From assembly GCA_907164885.2 (NCBI GenBank), contig OU015496.1, positions 181,750,128 through 181,814,127 on the forward strand: DNA of 64,000 bases. The letters are read 5' to 3'. The position numbers and the translations under genes were made by a program. The notes beneath the pieces are model-generated. The model did no database searches, was not told the DNA's origin, and worked only from the letters and a program-made list of their open reading frames with translations. Every line of letters begins with the position of its first letter. The first letter of the stretch is position 1. This stretch comes from Dolomedes plantarius (Eukaryota; Arthropoda; Arachnida; Araneae; Dolomedidae). Positions 1-14,525 of this stretch are shown here, piece after piece.

Positions 1-277
1 CAAACAAAAACAAAGAAACTGGAAAGTTAATAAAATAGTCTTGAATTTTTTCTATCAAGTGACTAGCAATTCATTTTGATTTAATTTCTAGTCACACAAG
101 AGCAAGTTAAATCAAGATAAAATATGTCTTGCAGTCACAAAGTAATAGACTAAGCATTTACAAAGACCAAAAATAAAATCTGTATTACTGATAATGTGAA
201 TTTATGTCAGCTAAAGCTTACAAATATAATTTAACAGTAAATAAATTTTGCTTATTCTACATCAAAATCAGACATAC

Positions 278-397
278 CTTCAACATTAGATGGCCAGTGG
301 TAAAAAGTTCCTATTAAATTTACCAACTCATACGAATTATTACCCTGTGAATGAATTGGTCCCCTTTTCATATAAAGACACATTGAAGTATAAGAAT
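278..397 (-). CDS. Clk: Clock exon (PAS-A, distal part)
   Basis: 120-nt exon with an ATTTTAG acceptor at 398 and a GTATGT donor at 277, entered in phase 1 and left in phase 1. It encodes [18 protein letters not shown] and [13 protein letters not shown], matching the Clk stretch with the Y-E-L-V motif at the end of PAS-A. It is the most 3' Clock exon in the window. Confidence 0.88.
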
Positions 398-3300
398 CTA
401 AAATATAAAGAACAAAATTAAACATACAGTACTAGCGTTAAAAAATCTGAAATGATAACTTTGTCTTTTTAGTAAATGATATATTAAAAGTGAAAAATAT
501 ATAGTAAAAGCATTGAATATAAATATTTCATAGAAGCAGAATAATATATTATAACAACATTTTATTTTTTGAAAAAAGGGAAGGGAGGTCATACATGATT
601 GAATGCTATAAAATGCAAATACTATGCATTTATATACAATTAAAAGTGACAATTTGTTAATATTTCCCCATCATATCACAATTGAAAAACTTAATAACAG
701 GGTATTTAACCTCCCAGAAGTAGTATACAATTAGAACTTGATCACATCATCTCATGTTGCCCTTAAAGTTAAAATCTTTTATTATTTACTAAGAATAAAA
801 ATTTCAAAATCAATCAAATGCAACTTCTTTTGACTAAAGACAAGCAAAAATTATTCAGGGCACTATAAATGTGATTAGTTGAGTCCTGAACTTTTATACT
901 TTTACACTATTACTACATCCTGCATTTTACTATACTTCAGGAGCTGCAGGATGGGGTGTGGGAACTACAGTCCATGGGCCGAACCCTCCTTTGTAGGATA
1001 ATATAGCAATATGTGCAAAACTTCAGGATTCAAAGTAAAAAAAATGAATATAGGAAAGAAAATAGAAAGTGGGGAAAACACAAAATGCCTCTTGAGTTCA
1101 AGGGAAATAAAAAAACATGGAAGAAAAAAAATAGAAATTTCAGACGGAGGAAAGCTTCTAGCAAAGAGCATGATCCCATGGACCAATAGGAAATGGCTTG
1201 CAATGAAGAGGACAAAATGGGGTAGTTAAACTGATCAGATCCTGGAGCAGTTTCAGCAAAGAATAAGATAGGAGAAAGCAACCAATGAAAACCATGAGTC
1301 AAAGGTCATATAAAAATGAGAAATTAAGCGAGATAAATATGAAAAATGAACAGTAAACTAATTCCAGTCATAAAAAAACAAAATAATTTAAATTAAAAAA
1401 AGGGGAAAGATCAACTTAAATAATTGGGCAGAAGACAGGACAAACAAGTAAAAGTTACGACCAAGAACATTTTACTATATTCTGAACACTTTAAATACAT
1501 CCCATGATTTAATATATAAAAAGTGGTGAATGTCTAAAAAATGTAAGGATGTATCCTTGATTATACCTAAAGTATTTCTGATGCAGAATTACAATTAATA
1601 TGCTAGATATTAAACATTTCAAAAAATATTCAGGATCATACAAACTTAATATAAATTAAAATTGTAAAAATTCACTGATTTAAGATTTAATTGGTAAATT
1701 CACTCATCTGTTAAAAATGTTTTAAAATAATTTATTGATTCAACAAAAAATTTGACTTCTTACATTCTCCCTGTAAGAATTTATAACTGTTCCTAATAAA
1801 GACTGAATGTAAAGACACAAAACCTAATAACAAGCAAAAATGTTTACATACTGTATAATCAAAAGTACATAGCTCATTAAAATGCTATGTATTTTAAGGT
1901 ACCAACAAAGAACACAAGGTTTATTAAACTGTACTTATTTACTCAAAAAATAAATACAATTTTTGAATACAAAAACTCCTTTACTTACCTTTGGACAGAG
2001 AATTATTGGAAGAATTAGGAGCACTGCTTATCAATTTATACAGATATGATTTATCTTTTTCATGAATAATGTCAAATACTGATGAATATATACGGCTCTG
2101 AAAAAGATAAACAATTTTTAATATTTATATATGAATATTTATGCATAGTCTAATAAGAAAAATATACTTACATACAAGGGTCCCACTGAAATTTTTGAGA
2201 TATGACTAAATGATACAAGTTAAACTTACTAACTCTTAGGAGTGTTCAAAGTATTTCCCTCCAAGTTCAATACACTTTTGTAGGTGAATTTACTAAAGAT
2301 TAATTGTCTCAAGCCCTCTATTTCTTGGATCATATGAAAAACATGCTCAATCTTCAGAATGAAAATGGTGCCCATGCAATTTTTTTTAAAAATAAAAAAT
2401 AGCCAAAAGTCCCACATAGCAAGATAAGGAGAATAGGGTAGATGTTCTATCACTTTGAGGCCCTTTGTTCACTGTACTTCTGAAGAACATGGCATACATT
2501 ACTTTTTTCATTGATTGGTGTCTTTTCACCATTGTTGGTTTGGGTTCATCTTCAAAGATCCATACTTTACATTCTTGATGTGCTGGAATGTCAAAAAAAG
2601 GTATGTATGTCTCATCACTAGTTATGATTTTAGAAATAATGCAGTATCCTTCATGATTAAGTCATTTTAGGGTTTCTTTACTGATTCTGATATACTGTGG
2701 TTTTGGGGTGCTCTGTTAAATTATGGGGAACCCAATGACAAACTAATTTTTTAATATGCAGTTCTTCATGAATAATATTATGTATAGCTGCGGATCCCAT
2801 ATTAAGTTCCTTCTGTATCATTTGGTAGGTACAGCGATTATCATAGATTAACATTTTTTGTACGACCGACACATTTTCTGGGACAACAGCTGACAAAGGT
2901 CTTCCTGTGTGTTCTTCATCCAGGAGAGAATTTTGACCACCTCGAAATTCTGTAAACCACCTGAATAGAGTGGCACAAGATGAAGCTTTATTTCCATATG
3001 CTAATTGTACATGTTGAACGCATTCTTCTTGATTTAACCTTACTTTAAAATCATAGAAAATCATAGCTTGATAATGCTTTTGCATCAACTCCATTTTCTC
3101 TTCTTTCAAAATTTATTTTAGGATAGCTAAATTGCTATTGTTACCACAAATTATTGTCTGCGGACATAAGAGTTCAAATATAAATATCTGAGCAATAATT
3201 TTTTTTTTCCACATATCGTCTACACCTGTCTCAAAAATGTCAGTGTTAGCCTCATATGAAAATGATTTATTAGGGCAGTAAGTTAAAATCAAAACAAATT

Positions 3301-6300
3301 ATAAATATTAAAAACAATTGATAATTAATAGGGGGCGATTAAGGTCCCCTATTTAACTTTAAATTATTGACTTTCATTAAGCATATGTAAACTTTCTCCA
3401 TCTCTCTCCAAATAATGTTCCATTATACACAAAATAAAATATAGCCTATAGCAGGCACAAATAAAAATGAAAAGAAAAGATATTTTGAAGGGACAAGGTG
3501 AAAAGAATTATTTTTAAATCATAAAATACAAAAGATAGGATCTTCAAGAACTTCCACAAAGAACTTTCACAGGGGGATATCAATGGCAAGGAAGCCTAGT
3601 ACCTGAAATAACTAAATTATTAGTATTTGAACTCATTACCCCAACAGTCACAACTATCATATTGAGGAATAATAATCGCAATAATAATCTTACTTTGAAA
3701 TAGTTTTATGATGAAAATAATTTTTTAAAGAATTCAAATATAATCAGGTAAAAATATCTTTTCTTATAGTTGAATTACTAAACCACTAATGTTTACTATA
3801 ACTACTTAACTTTTTAAATGGAATGAGTAACAATATTTCCTATATCTTGCTATACAAGTGATAATTAAAAAAAGCCTTTATTTTTGTTATTATAAGTTCA
3901 TTATTATTGGAAACTAATAACCCATTTACCATTCACTGTAGTCAATATATTAAAATTTCTTAACACAAGTATAAAATTATGGAAGTATTATTTTACTTTG
4001 TCTGAACAAAGTGATTTCACAAGAAAGAGTGACGTCAAATACACTTGGACACAGATTCATCACAGTTGTATGACTGAAATGTTGTTCATTGTTAGCTATA
4101 CTTTTGAAATTTCTTTTAAATCAGGTTCTGCTAGGCTTTTCTCATTTACATATAAGAGCCCTTAAGAATCACAACTCATATATTTCTAAAAAATAGCACA
4201 TAAATTTTTAACCAATTATTGTAACCATTAAATTTTGTTTATCAGCAGCAGTTAATTGAATTCTATACTCAAAAAGGCTTTTTATTTGTTTTACAAGCAA
4301 ATCACTTTTTATAATCATATATATATATATATATATCTTAATTAGACTCACCGGTAAATATCCAAGAAGTGAAGCTGTACTTTCTGATGAATACAATATC
4401 TGCCCATTACATGAAAAAACTATTATAAAACCATCTAAAGCCTGAAATATTTTTTTTTTTTTATCAGAAAGGGTATCTCTATGATTTTAATATTTGAAAC
4501 AGCTGCACTTAACATAATGCAACACTAAATACAGAAATTTACTTATACAAATATATATTAACCATAAAATCTTGACTATAATATGCACACACATATAATA
4601 CGCATGCTTGATTTTGCTCAAAATTTTAGGAAAAAATTAAAATTCAACTATAATATGCATCCATAACTTTTCATTATTTTGTTTAAAAGTTGCACAAATA
4701 CTTATTAACATAAATAATTTTTTAATAAAAATAAACAAAAACGTCAAATTCAGTAGCAGAAAAAAAAAAACTTAAATTTTTAATTCAAAACAAACAATAC
4801 TGTCATTTTATCAGTCTTAATCACTCTCACTAGAATACAGCTCATCTATTGTTTGTTGTTTATTCAGTGTTTAAAACCACATTTTTTGTACATGATTATA
4901 ATATGCACCCTCATTTTTGCAGACTAAAAATATGAAAAAAAAAGTGTGTATTATACTCAAGATTTTACGGTAATCACTTACACAAATCTTGCCCTAAAAC
5001 AAGTTATCACAAAGCCTCCTAGTATATTAGCCTCAACTATCAGAAGAAAACAGATCAATTGTGTTAATATAAAAGTTTTCAATAAAATTTTAAGTGTCAA
5101 TATAGTTATTTTCCCTATATTCCAAAATTGCATACACTTTTACTCTTATACACTGATAATTTTAGCATTAAGTTACAACAAAATATTAAAGCTTTAATAT
5201 TAATTTAAAAGTCATGATTTGTCTGGAGTATGGCTATAGACTAAGAAAACAATTAGGCCTCACAATTCTGTTATAAAATAACCAGTATAATTTTCAAATA
5301 AAAAACTACAATTCACACATAACAAAAGTACACTTAAGCTACGCTATCAGTAAAAACATTAAAAGGTATTAGTGAAGTGCATGGAATTTATCAATCATAA
5401 GCTTCAAGCCTTACAGCCACCACCAGTTCTCTAATGCATAACCTACACGCCATTTAAATTCTCAGAACTCAAAGCCTTTTTGACTTCCAAAACTTTTTTT
5501 TCTCTCTAATTGAAGTTCAAGAAAAGAATTATTTATTCTAGCACTATGAAATAACTTATAAATGGTATTATTCACAGCTACTTTTTTAAGCTGGGTGAAA
5601 GCTCCTTTGATCTATTAGAAAGAACTAGCAGCCCTACACATAATCTTATTTTTTTCTAAATGAATTTTTTTCTTAAATTTAATTCACTTAAAAAATTTTC
5701 TAAAGCTCATCTCAGCTAGTAACCCACATTTACTTAATGTAATTTTTTCTCTAAAGTTTCTCTACATAAACTTTTCCTTCAAATGTCAGATGATTTTGCT
5801 TTTCCACAATACATTTCCTCTTAATATTTCATTTGAAAGCTTGATATGTTATACCTTTGATATTTTATGAGTAAATACTCCTGAAACTTGAATACTTAAT
5901 CTTAGTACATTTGTTTCATAAGTCATGAGAACAATTATCTCTCACTCTATTGTTGAATAACAGAAATAGTTCTTGCATAGAAACATGAGTATAGTGGAGA
6001 TTTCCTCTAGCTTGTATTTCAACAAATCATCTATCAGTGTCTGTAACTGAAGCCCAAAATTCTTGTAAGAAACTATTCACATGCCCCATATAAGAAAAAA
6101 TGTTTGTTATTCAGGAGTGCTAGCTGCATAAAAATGTTGAGTTACAGAAATTTCTCCCATTTAACTGTAAATGAACTCAATTAGGACAAACAAAAAGAAA
6201 CCAATACTTTTCTGATTAAATCCAAGTTCTTGCAAAAATAAGGGTTTAAAAATAAAAAAAAAATTACCATTTATTTTTTTATTTCGTACAGGAAAAAAGT

Positions 6301-9300
6301 TATTTAATTTACTCAATAACTTTTACTTGTGTCTCATTAATCATACCTTGTCAAAATGGGACTTTCGGTATAAAAAGCATCACCACTTGTTTAAAAAGAT
6401 AAAACAGACTTTGTAGTTTTGTCCCAAAACCATTAAGTATGTTTTTGACAATGCTGTTTTAAATTCAGTTTATCATCATTCACTTTGTGCAGATGCATCT
6501 GTTTGTATCTAAATGAAAGTATCTTCAGGAGTAGATTATGTTTGAAGTCATCACATCATGATCAAAATATATATAATATTCAAAGTTCAAAATCATTCAC
6601 TTCCAAATTTACTATCAGTTTAAATAAGTTTCCAAATTCCAGTTCCTTATCAACTTGAGTGCCGAACGATGGCCGAATGGCTAGGGCGCTGGCATTTGGT
6701 ACCAAAGTCTGTGGGTTCGAATCCCACTCTTGGCATGGACATTTGTAGCCATTCGGAATAAGCTTTAAGCAGTAAGTCCCTGTCTAATTAGCCCTCGTGT
6801 AGCAAAAATTGACCGTAGCACTACAAACCAAACCTTATCAACTTGAGCATTGTCAGGAATCTCCAAAACTGCTTTACAGATACCATTTTTCAATGTTTTC
6901 AGTTAATAAAATCTTACTCAAGTTTTGTTCAAAATAAACAAATATAGTTTTGTATCTTTCTACTGTCAGACCACAACCATTAGATCTTTATTTCCCTGCT
7001 AAAACTGAATTCCCAATAAATCAGGGATCACTGTAAGCAAATTAAACTAAATTATACATTTATTTCTTTCACTGACAAATATTTTAAAAATAGAGCTTTG
7101 GTTTAAAAAAGTTTAAAAATTATTTGACAAAAATTAAACAACAAAGTCCTGATGTTAGATAGTCTGGAATATACTTTAAGGGGAAAAAAGTTTAGAAAAA
7201 ATACAGTGCTATCAATATGTGACATGGCAAAGTAATACTGCAAAAGATTTTTTTAATAAAGATATTTATATATGAGTATATTAATGTTAACATTTTGCAT
7301 GTTCACATAAAAAAAATTACTATGTAATATTATAACATTTACTGGCTGGTCTCTGTAACTCTCAAGCTCCTTTTTTTTTTTTTTTTAAAGATCCTTTTTG
7401 CATGTTTGTTGCTTTTCATGTTTATAGTAAACACTGTGAAATTGGCCTTTTTGTGTCAGATTCATAAATTCTATTATATTTGCATAATTTATTACTTTTA
7501 TGTTCATATACAATCTAACAAATGCATTGTAAGGAAGTCTGTGCATGTGATTATAAACCCTTAGTAAATTAAGTTCTTGAATTATCATGGGTAAATCATT
7601 ATATAATGTGGTCAAACTAATAGAGAAAAAGATTTAAAATCATTCTGTATACCTGGTAAGGCTAGTCTTATATACATACTGCCAAATGTTACTAGAACAA
7701 ATTGACGTTAAAACATGAAAATTGGTAATTTAGTCTTGAAATAGGTTTCCGGTCTCCTATGCAATTTGTTTCTAACTTAAGATACCTTTTCATGGGTTGC
7801 ATATATGTTTAAATATTGAAGATGCAAAGTATAATAAAAAAAAGTACTTTGTCTCAACATATAACTCAGTACGTAACCTAATGAACACATATCTTACCTC
7901 AAGCATTAAATGAGTGAACTCTTCATTGGACAGAAAAGGTGGCTTCCAGTTTTCTTGCACTTCAACATTTTGAGATTGCACTGACAGTTCTGGAAATTAA
8001 ATTCAAGAAATTAAACATTTTAACTATAATTTTCGATGTTAAAATTCAAATAATCGCATTATATCAAATATATTTTTCCTGTAAATACTCTAAAGCAGGG
8101 GTTCTCAACCTTTCAGGCTCTACGCCCCCCCCCCTTTGAACACTGATGAGAGGTTACGCCTCCCCACCACCACCACCACCATATGTGGTCAATACAAGTA
8201 TAGTACAATCGGAATTTGAAACTGAAGTTGGTTATTAAATGAAAATATAGAATAGATAATTTCATACACAAAATTTATTACTACTCATATCTTAATTTGG
8301 AACATATTATTATTAGAACATATGAAATCAAAGAATTAAATACATATCAAATATATTTGAGGTAATCAAGGATCTAGGTGAGGTTGGCATGTAATACCAG
8401 TCACTTTCACAACATTAATGAGGGGGCTGGCACTATTTGTCCTTGACAAGTTTTTGAATATTAGGTTGTAACTGTGACAAAGCACACCTCAGGTCACTTT
8501 CAACATCCAGACGTACGAAAATTATCGTATTTTTACAATTACAACAACTATCGTGTACGACAATTATTGTGTTCGTGTTCGTATGTCGAAAATACATTAC
8601 GGTTACATTGTGACCGCAAAATTGAGTACAATAAATGACAGTTACTTTTACTTTTTATTTTACTTTCTTTTTAACTCACGCCTCCCTTGAAATTTTTCTA
8701 CGCCCCCCAGGTTGAGAACCGCTGCTCTAAAGAATGAAAAATAATGTTCTGCTAATATTAAAAGAAAAAAAATCATCTAGCTTAAAAAGAAAATTTAGAA
8801 TATACATCATTCCTGGATTGAATACCTTATTGAATTTCATTATCTTAGTTCTGTTTCAGATTCATCCCAAACTAAGCAGTTTGGTATCATTCAACTAATC
8901 ACATCTTTACTTTTAAAACAGCCTAAAATAAAATTAGATATCTTAAAATCTATTTTTTTTGGGGGGGGGGGGGGGGGCGGAAGGACTGAAAATTTTCACT
9001 TGAAATATTGAAACTAAATCACTTCAATTAAAATGAAATAAACATGAATCTAAGTTCTAGCAAACGAGAGTTCTTGCACCAAATTTAAAATTCAGTAAAT
9101 AGAGACTTAGTAAAAATAGTGATTATGGTTATAACTGACTCAATCACTTCACAAATATCCTCAAAACTCACACAAAAATCTAAAGCTTTATTTCTAGAAA
9201 ATTTTAATTCTTTTAATATGCACAATTATTATTATTATTATTATTATTAATTTTTGGCTTGTGTAGATATCTAAAACTGCATGTGTTAAACTTTATAGCA

Positions 9301-12300
9301 GTTAGCAAACTCAGAGTAAAATCATTTTTAAATTATGGTTAAAAAATTATAGGAAATGTTTTTTATTAGAATCAAATACATAAATTTTAATGAAAACAAA
9401 TAAAAATGAGCAAATAGGAAAAAAAATTTGAAATAGATCTTACCACTGTGATTTTTTAGAAATGCTATAGTTGCCCGCAAAACAGATGATTTGTCCATTT
9501 TGCGACTGGAAGGACAAACCATCGAAGATAATTCATTGATAAGCATGTTGAACTGATCCCTTCGTTTCTTTTCACTGAGATTACGTGATTTACTGAAAGA
9601 TAAAATAACAATAAAATTAACAAGAAATTTGTACACAAACTGCAATTAAATAGTTAAGTCAAACTACTACTTCATCATGAAAAAATATTTATTCATTTGA
9701 ACATATTCAGAGTGACATCTTTTCATAATAAAAGCAAAGGAAGGGATTCTAAGTAGAAGGAATTGATGAGAATGTACGTTCAACTGGTCATCCATGGTTG
9801 ACCAGTTGTTCAAAAGCCATCCCTATTTTTTAAAGAAAAAAAAACAGAAAAACATATACCAAAACTGGTGTAAAAAGATACAAAGCAATATTAATTTTAA
9901 AAATGCACTAATTTGTTTAATTTCACTTTATACCAAATTTTTTATCAAATTAAACTGAAAAAGTTTATGCTCTTATAAAAAAAAAAAAACTAATGAAGTA
10001 ACTAATGAAAAAAAGGTTTAAACAATACTATGACTAAGAAAATAACCCTTAAACAATGATTTGTTATATCTTAATGCTGTCTTAAACTAATAGAACAAGG
10101 TTGAGTTCAGAAATGTTGTGATTCTAACTTAAAAAGCTCTGTTTGTAAAAGACTAAAATCTAAATAAATTTCCTTGTGCAGGAGGACATAGTATCTAAAA
10201 GAGTAAAACAATTATATAAATAAATTTTCAAAAGAAAAATAGTTCGGATAAAAAAAATTTGAACTCAATGAGGAAAATTTTAAACTTCACGGAAAAGAAG
10301 ACAAGGTGACTACCATAGTCCACATTATATTAATAGTATAAATTTATTTTTAAAAGTAAATATTTTCAATAAATTTAGATATACATCATATTTGCTTAGC
10401 CCAGGAGAAGTACAAGGAACATAATATGTAATTTAGAATTACCAAAACTATAATAAATATGAAAATGTTAAATAACATACACATTACTATGTGTACAGAA
10501 AATCAATACATAAAAGAATGACACTGTTAAACTGAAAACTTATTTCAAATAAAATCTTGTGAATTTAAAATTCTGTTTACTTGTAAAACTTTAAATTAAT
10601 ATATGGTTTGACACAAATTGTTCTTAAACTAACTACACTACTAGGCACAAGTCTCTCTGAATAATGATGCATCTCAAGACTATATTCCTTCATTGAAACC
10701 CAAACAGATGCTAGTGATGTAGCCAAAAGGAGACTCTACACGAGACCACAAGAATTTTTGTATTACAAGGCATTAATTGCTATAGAGAAATAACATCATT
10801 ACTAGCTAGACTTAGTTCAAACAAGCATTTGTGAGCAGCCAATAACACAATTATACCTAAAGTAAAATATTTTTTCTTATGTTTACATTAGCTTTTTATC
10901 AACCATTGTATGCTAAAATGGTCCAACAAATTACATTCATCTAAAAAACTGTGTGGATAAAAATATATTTCTTTAAACAGCCAGAATAATCACTATTTGA
11001 GATAACAAGAAAATTAAATTTATTCATCCACTTATAAGGGATGAAAAACAAATATTTTTTAATATTCTTAAGGAAATCAAAGTCATTTAAGGCTACACAG
11101 TACCCTAAAAATGACAAAAATATCGAATTTTTTTTAATTGCATTTTTCAATGGTCCATACTATTGTGAATCTTGACTCCAAATTGTAGATCTGAAATCCA
11201 AATAGTTTTAAAGATATTTGAACTTTTCTGAGTGTTGTCAGTCTCGAAATGTGACAGCTGAGGGGGCGTGGTTAGTTTTGTTTTGATTGTTTTGATCATT
11301 TTGATTTTGAAGCAAATATTCTTATAATTTATTCTTATAATTATTCTTATAATTAATTAAATAAAAATAATTTGGAATGAATGAACTCCTTGGCTGAATC
11401 GGTAATTAATTGCAACTTTTACTACTCAAATCGTTTCTGTTTGTTTACGTTTTGATTCTATTTGAGAGATCATTACTGTCTATCTAATATACATAAAAAG
11501 GACTATTTCAAGACCAGTATTAGATTTTACACAAAGTTTTATCAACTTAGAAGCTTTGTATTGAAATATTTTGTTGTTTTTATACATTTTTTCATTGAGA
11601 AAATACCACGACCAAAACGTTCTCGCTTTGCTAAGAAACATGTGTTGAAGAGATGGCAGACAAATGTAAACAGTAATTCTAAAACTCATCCTTCTGCTGA
11701 TACAAGTGTGAGAATTCAGAATATAAATGTTTTGAAAACAGGTATTGTGGATACTTCTTACATTCAACATATATCTGCTGCATCAAAATATATTTTTGTT
11801 GATAGTGAAAACTTGAATAATTCATTTACAAATTTGCTGTGCAGCTCTTGTTATAGTGCATCTTTGAAACTTTGTAGAAAGCTGGTTATTTTTAATTTGT
11901 ATTATTTATTATCAATATTTTGTATAAGTATATTGTCTTTACAACTTTTAGGAAAATATTAGCTAAATATCAGCTAATCTGTCATTGTCGTTAACATTGC
12001 TATTGATATTGTGCAGAAACATATTTTGAATAAGAAAATATATATTCTATTATATTGAGTTAAAATTATGTTTTAGTACATCTTATAAGTGGGGAATAAC
12101 ATATAAAAAAAATTAGAGCTCTACAAACATTTTTAGTTTTTGTTTTTTGCCTTTACAAACTTTAAATGCATTTTTCTCAGACTTTTATTTTTGTTGATGT
12201 TAGTGTTTGCTATTCCCTAAGGATTTTTTTATTTTGAAGACAGAGTCTTGAAATTTTTTGTACACACTTATATATATATGTACTATAATAATTAGTATTG

Positions 12301-14428
12301 TATTTAGATCTGAGGGTTATAGTTATTTTTTTTTTAAATGTCGAAGTTAATATTTCCAAATTTTTCGTGTTTTTTTCAGGTTTTGCTACAAAATTTTTTT
12401 TTAAAATTTAAATAAAAGTTACATCTTTAATTCCATACTAACTTTTGTTCCCAATAATCCAATGAATATAAATCACTTAAAATAACTAAAAAATATTGAA
12501 AATTAAAAATGTTATAAAAGTTTTTAAAAACTTCAAAATTTTAAAAAAACTTTAAATTTAAAAAATGGTGCTTGCTAAAATGATTTTTTTTTTACCAGAA
12601 TTAGTTTAATTTTATAATCTCAAACAAAGTCATTAATTATTTTTATTGTAACTGTCTCCAAAAAATTTTTTTGAAAAAGGGTACTGTGTAGCCTTAAAGA
12701 TAAGAATTTTATTTTTGGTAGGTTTATTTTTTTCTATATGTGTTCTGGATAGTGGCAATTTAATTCATTCCAGCTTAAAAACAATAAAAAAGATGTGTTT
12801 CAGTTGATCTAGCACATCCTCAGTTCCCATATTAAACCGTTGGGAATTTTTCTTATAATATTTTTCTAATGATACATTAGCAAAAGGATATTTCTTTCTT
12901 AATTCTCTATTTTGCATATGAAAAATAAAGAGTATGCAGCTTTCAAATTGAGAAATTTTTTAGTGTCAACTTTTTATAGTGCATTAAATTACTGATATCT
13001 GACATAACAAATTAGAAATAACTTTCTAAAGTTAATTTGCTAAAGAAGATGGTTGTAAATTATGAACCAAGCATTTAAAAATATATGATGAAAAATAATA
13101 ATAATAAATATGAATTTACTAATGTATTATTGGAAAAATCAATAGAAAAATTCCCAATAAAACGAAGAAAATTTAGCATAGAAATTAAGATAGAAGTAAT
13201 AATTAGAAAAGTTTGTAAACATCTCTTCTTTATTAAACACATTTTTAATAAACAAAAAAAAGGTTGGTTTCTGAATAGATAGATCTTAATGAGAAACAAA
13301 TAGCGTTAAACAGACCTATAAAGGAGTGTTTAACACCTAAATGCAGTTAAACATACATCTCAGAACTTTTAATTTCAAAATATTTGCAATATTTTCTTTT
13401 CTAGAGTAAATGCAGCCCACTGCCTCCTTATAAAAGATGGTGACAAGTCATCACTGCTTCAATTTATCAGCAATTATGACACATGGATGAAAATTCTGTT
13501 TTGGCCATCACTGATAATTAGAAGTGATATAAAAATGTTAAGATTAGTTGAATGGTCATGACATATCCTCAACACTGTTTCAGCCATGAGGCAAAAATTT
13601 TTATACAAGATCAATGATACATTCAAACAGATCTTTAGAGCAGAGCAGAAGCCCACTAAAGAATGTTATGTGCATGTTTTCTAAAGATCTAACAGAACAT
13701 AATTCAAACCATAAAAAGAGCCTTATTTTATAGTATATACCTTGGTGCATGTATTGTTATGCAAGTAATTACATCCGAAATTCTGATACAACAGTAAATT
13801 AAAATCAGTATTATTTTAATGATCCAGAACAAAGCATTGTTTGGTAATTGAGAAAATACAACTTGTCATTGCTTTCCACGAAGACAAATATCAAAAGAAA
13901 AGACACAGAGATAATCATATTTATTTTCCTCTCATGAAAAATACAACATAATTAGAGCAACAGAAAAAAAAATGATAAGGAATCAATGCTTCTCCAGAAT
14001 GTGATCATGGAAAGGTGCAGACCACTATTTGGAGACCAAGAATATATCACATTTACTTGCGATATACAGATTTGAGTCATATTTCATCACATGAATTATC
14101 ACAAGTTTATATTGTTTATATCGTATCACAAGATATCATTTAAATTATAAATGATGAATGTAAATAATTAAGCTTCTGCATTTTCTTAAAATGTCATTAT
14201 AAGGCTTGTATATTTGTAAGATATTGCTTAGTAATACAATTTATGTTCTTAGTAAATTTGCTTTTGATTCATTACTTGCTTGCCAAGGCTTATTCATTTC
14301 TTATCTACTACATAAGTTCACTATGAAACATGCAAAGAAATGTTATTTGAAAAGGATAATTTCATATAACAGGATAATTATACTCTATGCAATACGTAAA
14401 AGGTATAGATATATTTCACTAATGAGTT

Positions 14429-14525
<97 letters not shown>

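Noticed and set aside
965..1302. Overlapping ORFs on both strands within a Clock intron
   Set aside because: Low-complexity A/T-driven frames with no similarity and no splice signals consistent with Clock phases.
9780..9806. Hairpin AACTGGTCA...TGACCAGTT
   Set aside because: Short isolated palindrome in an intron with no companion signal.
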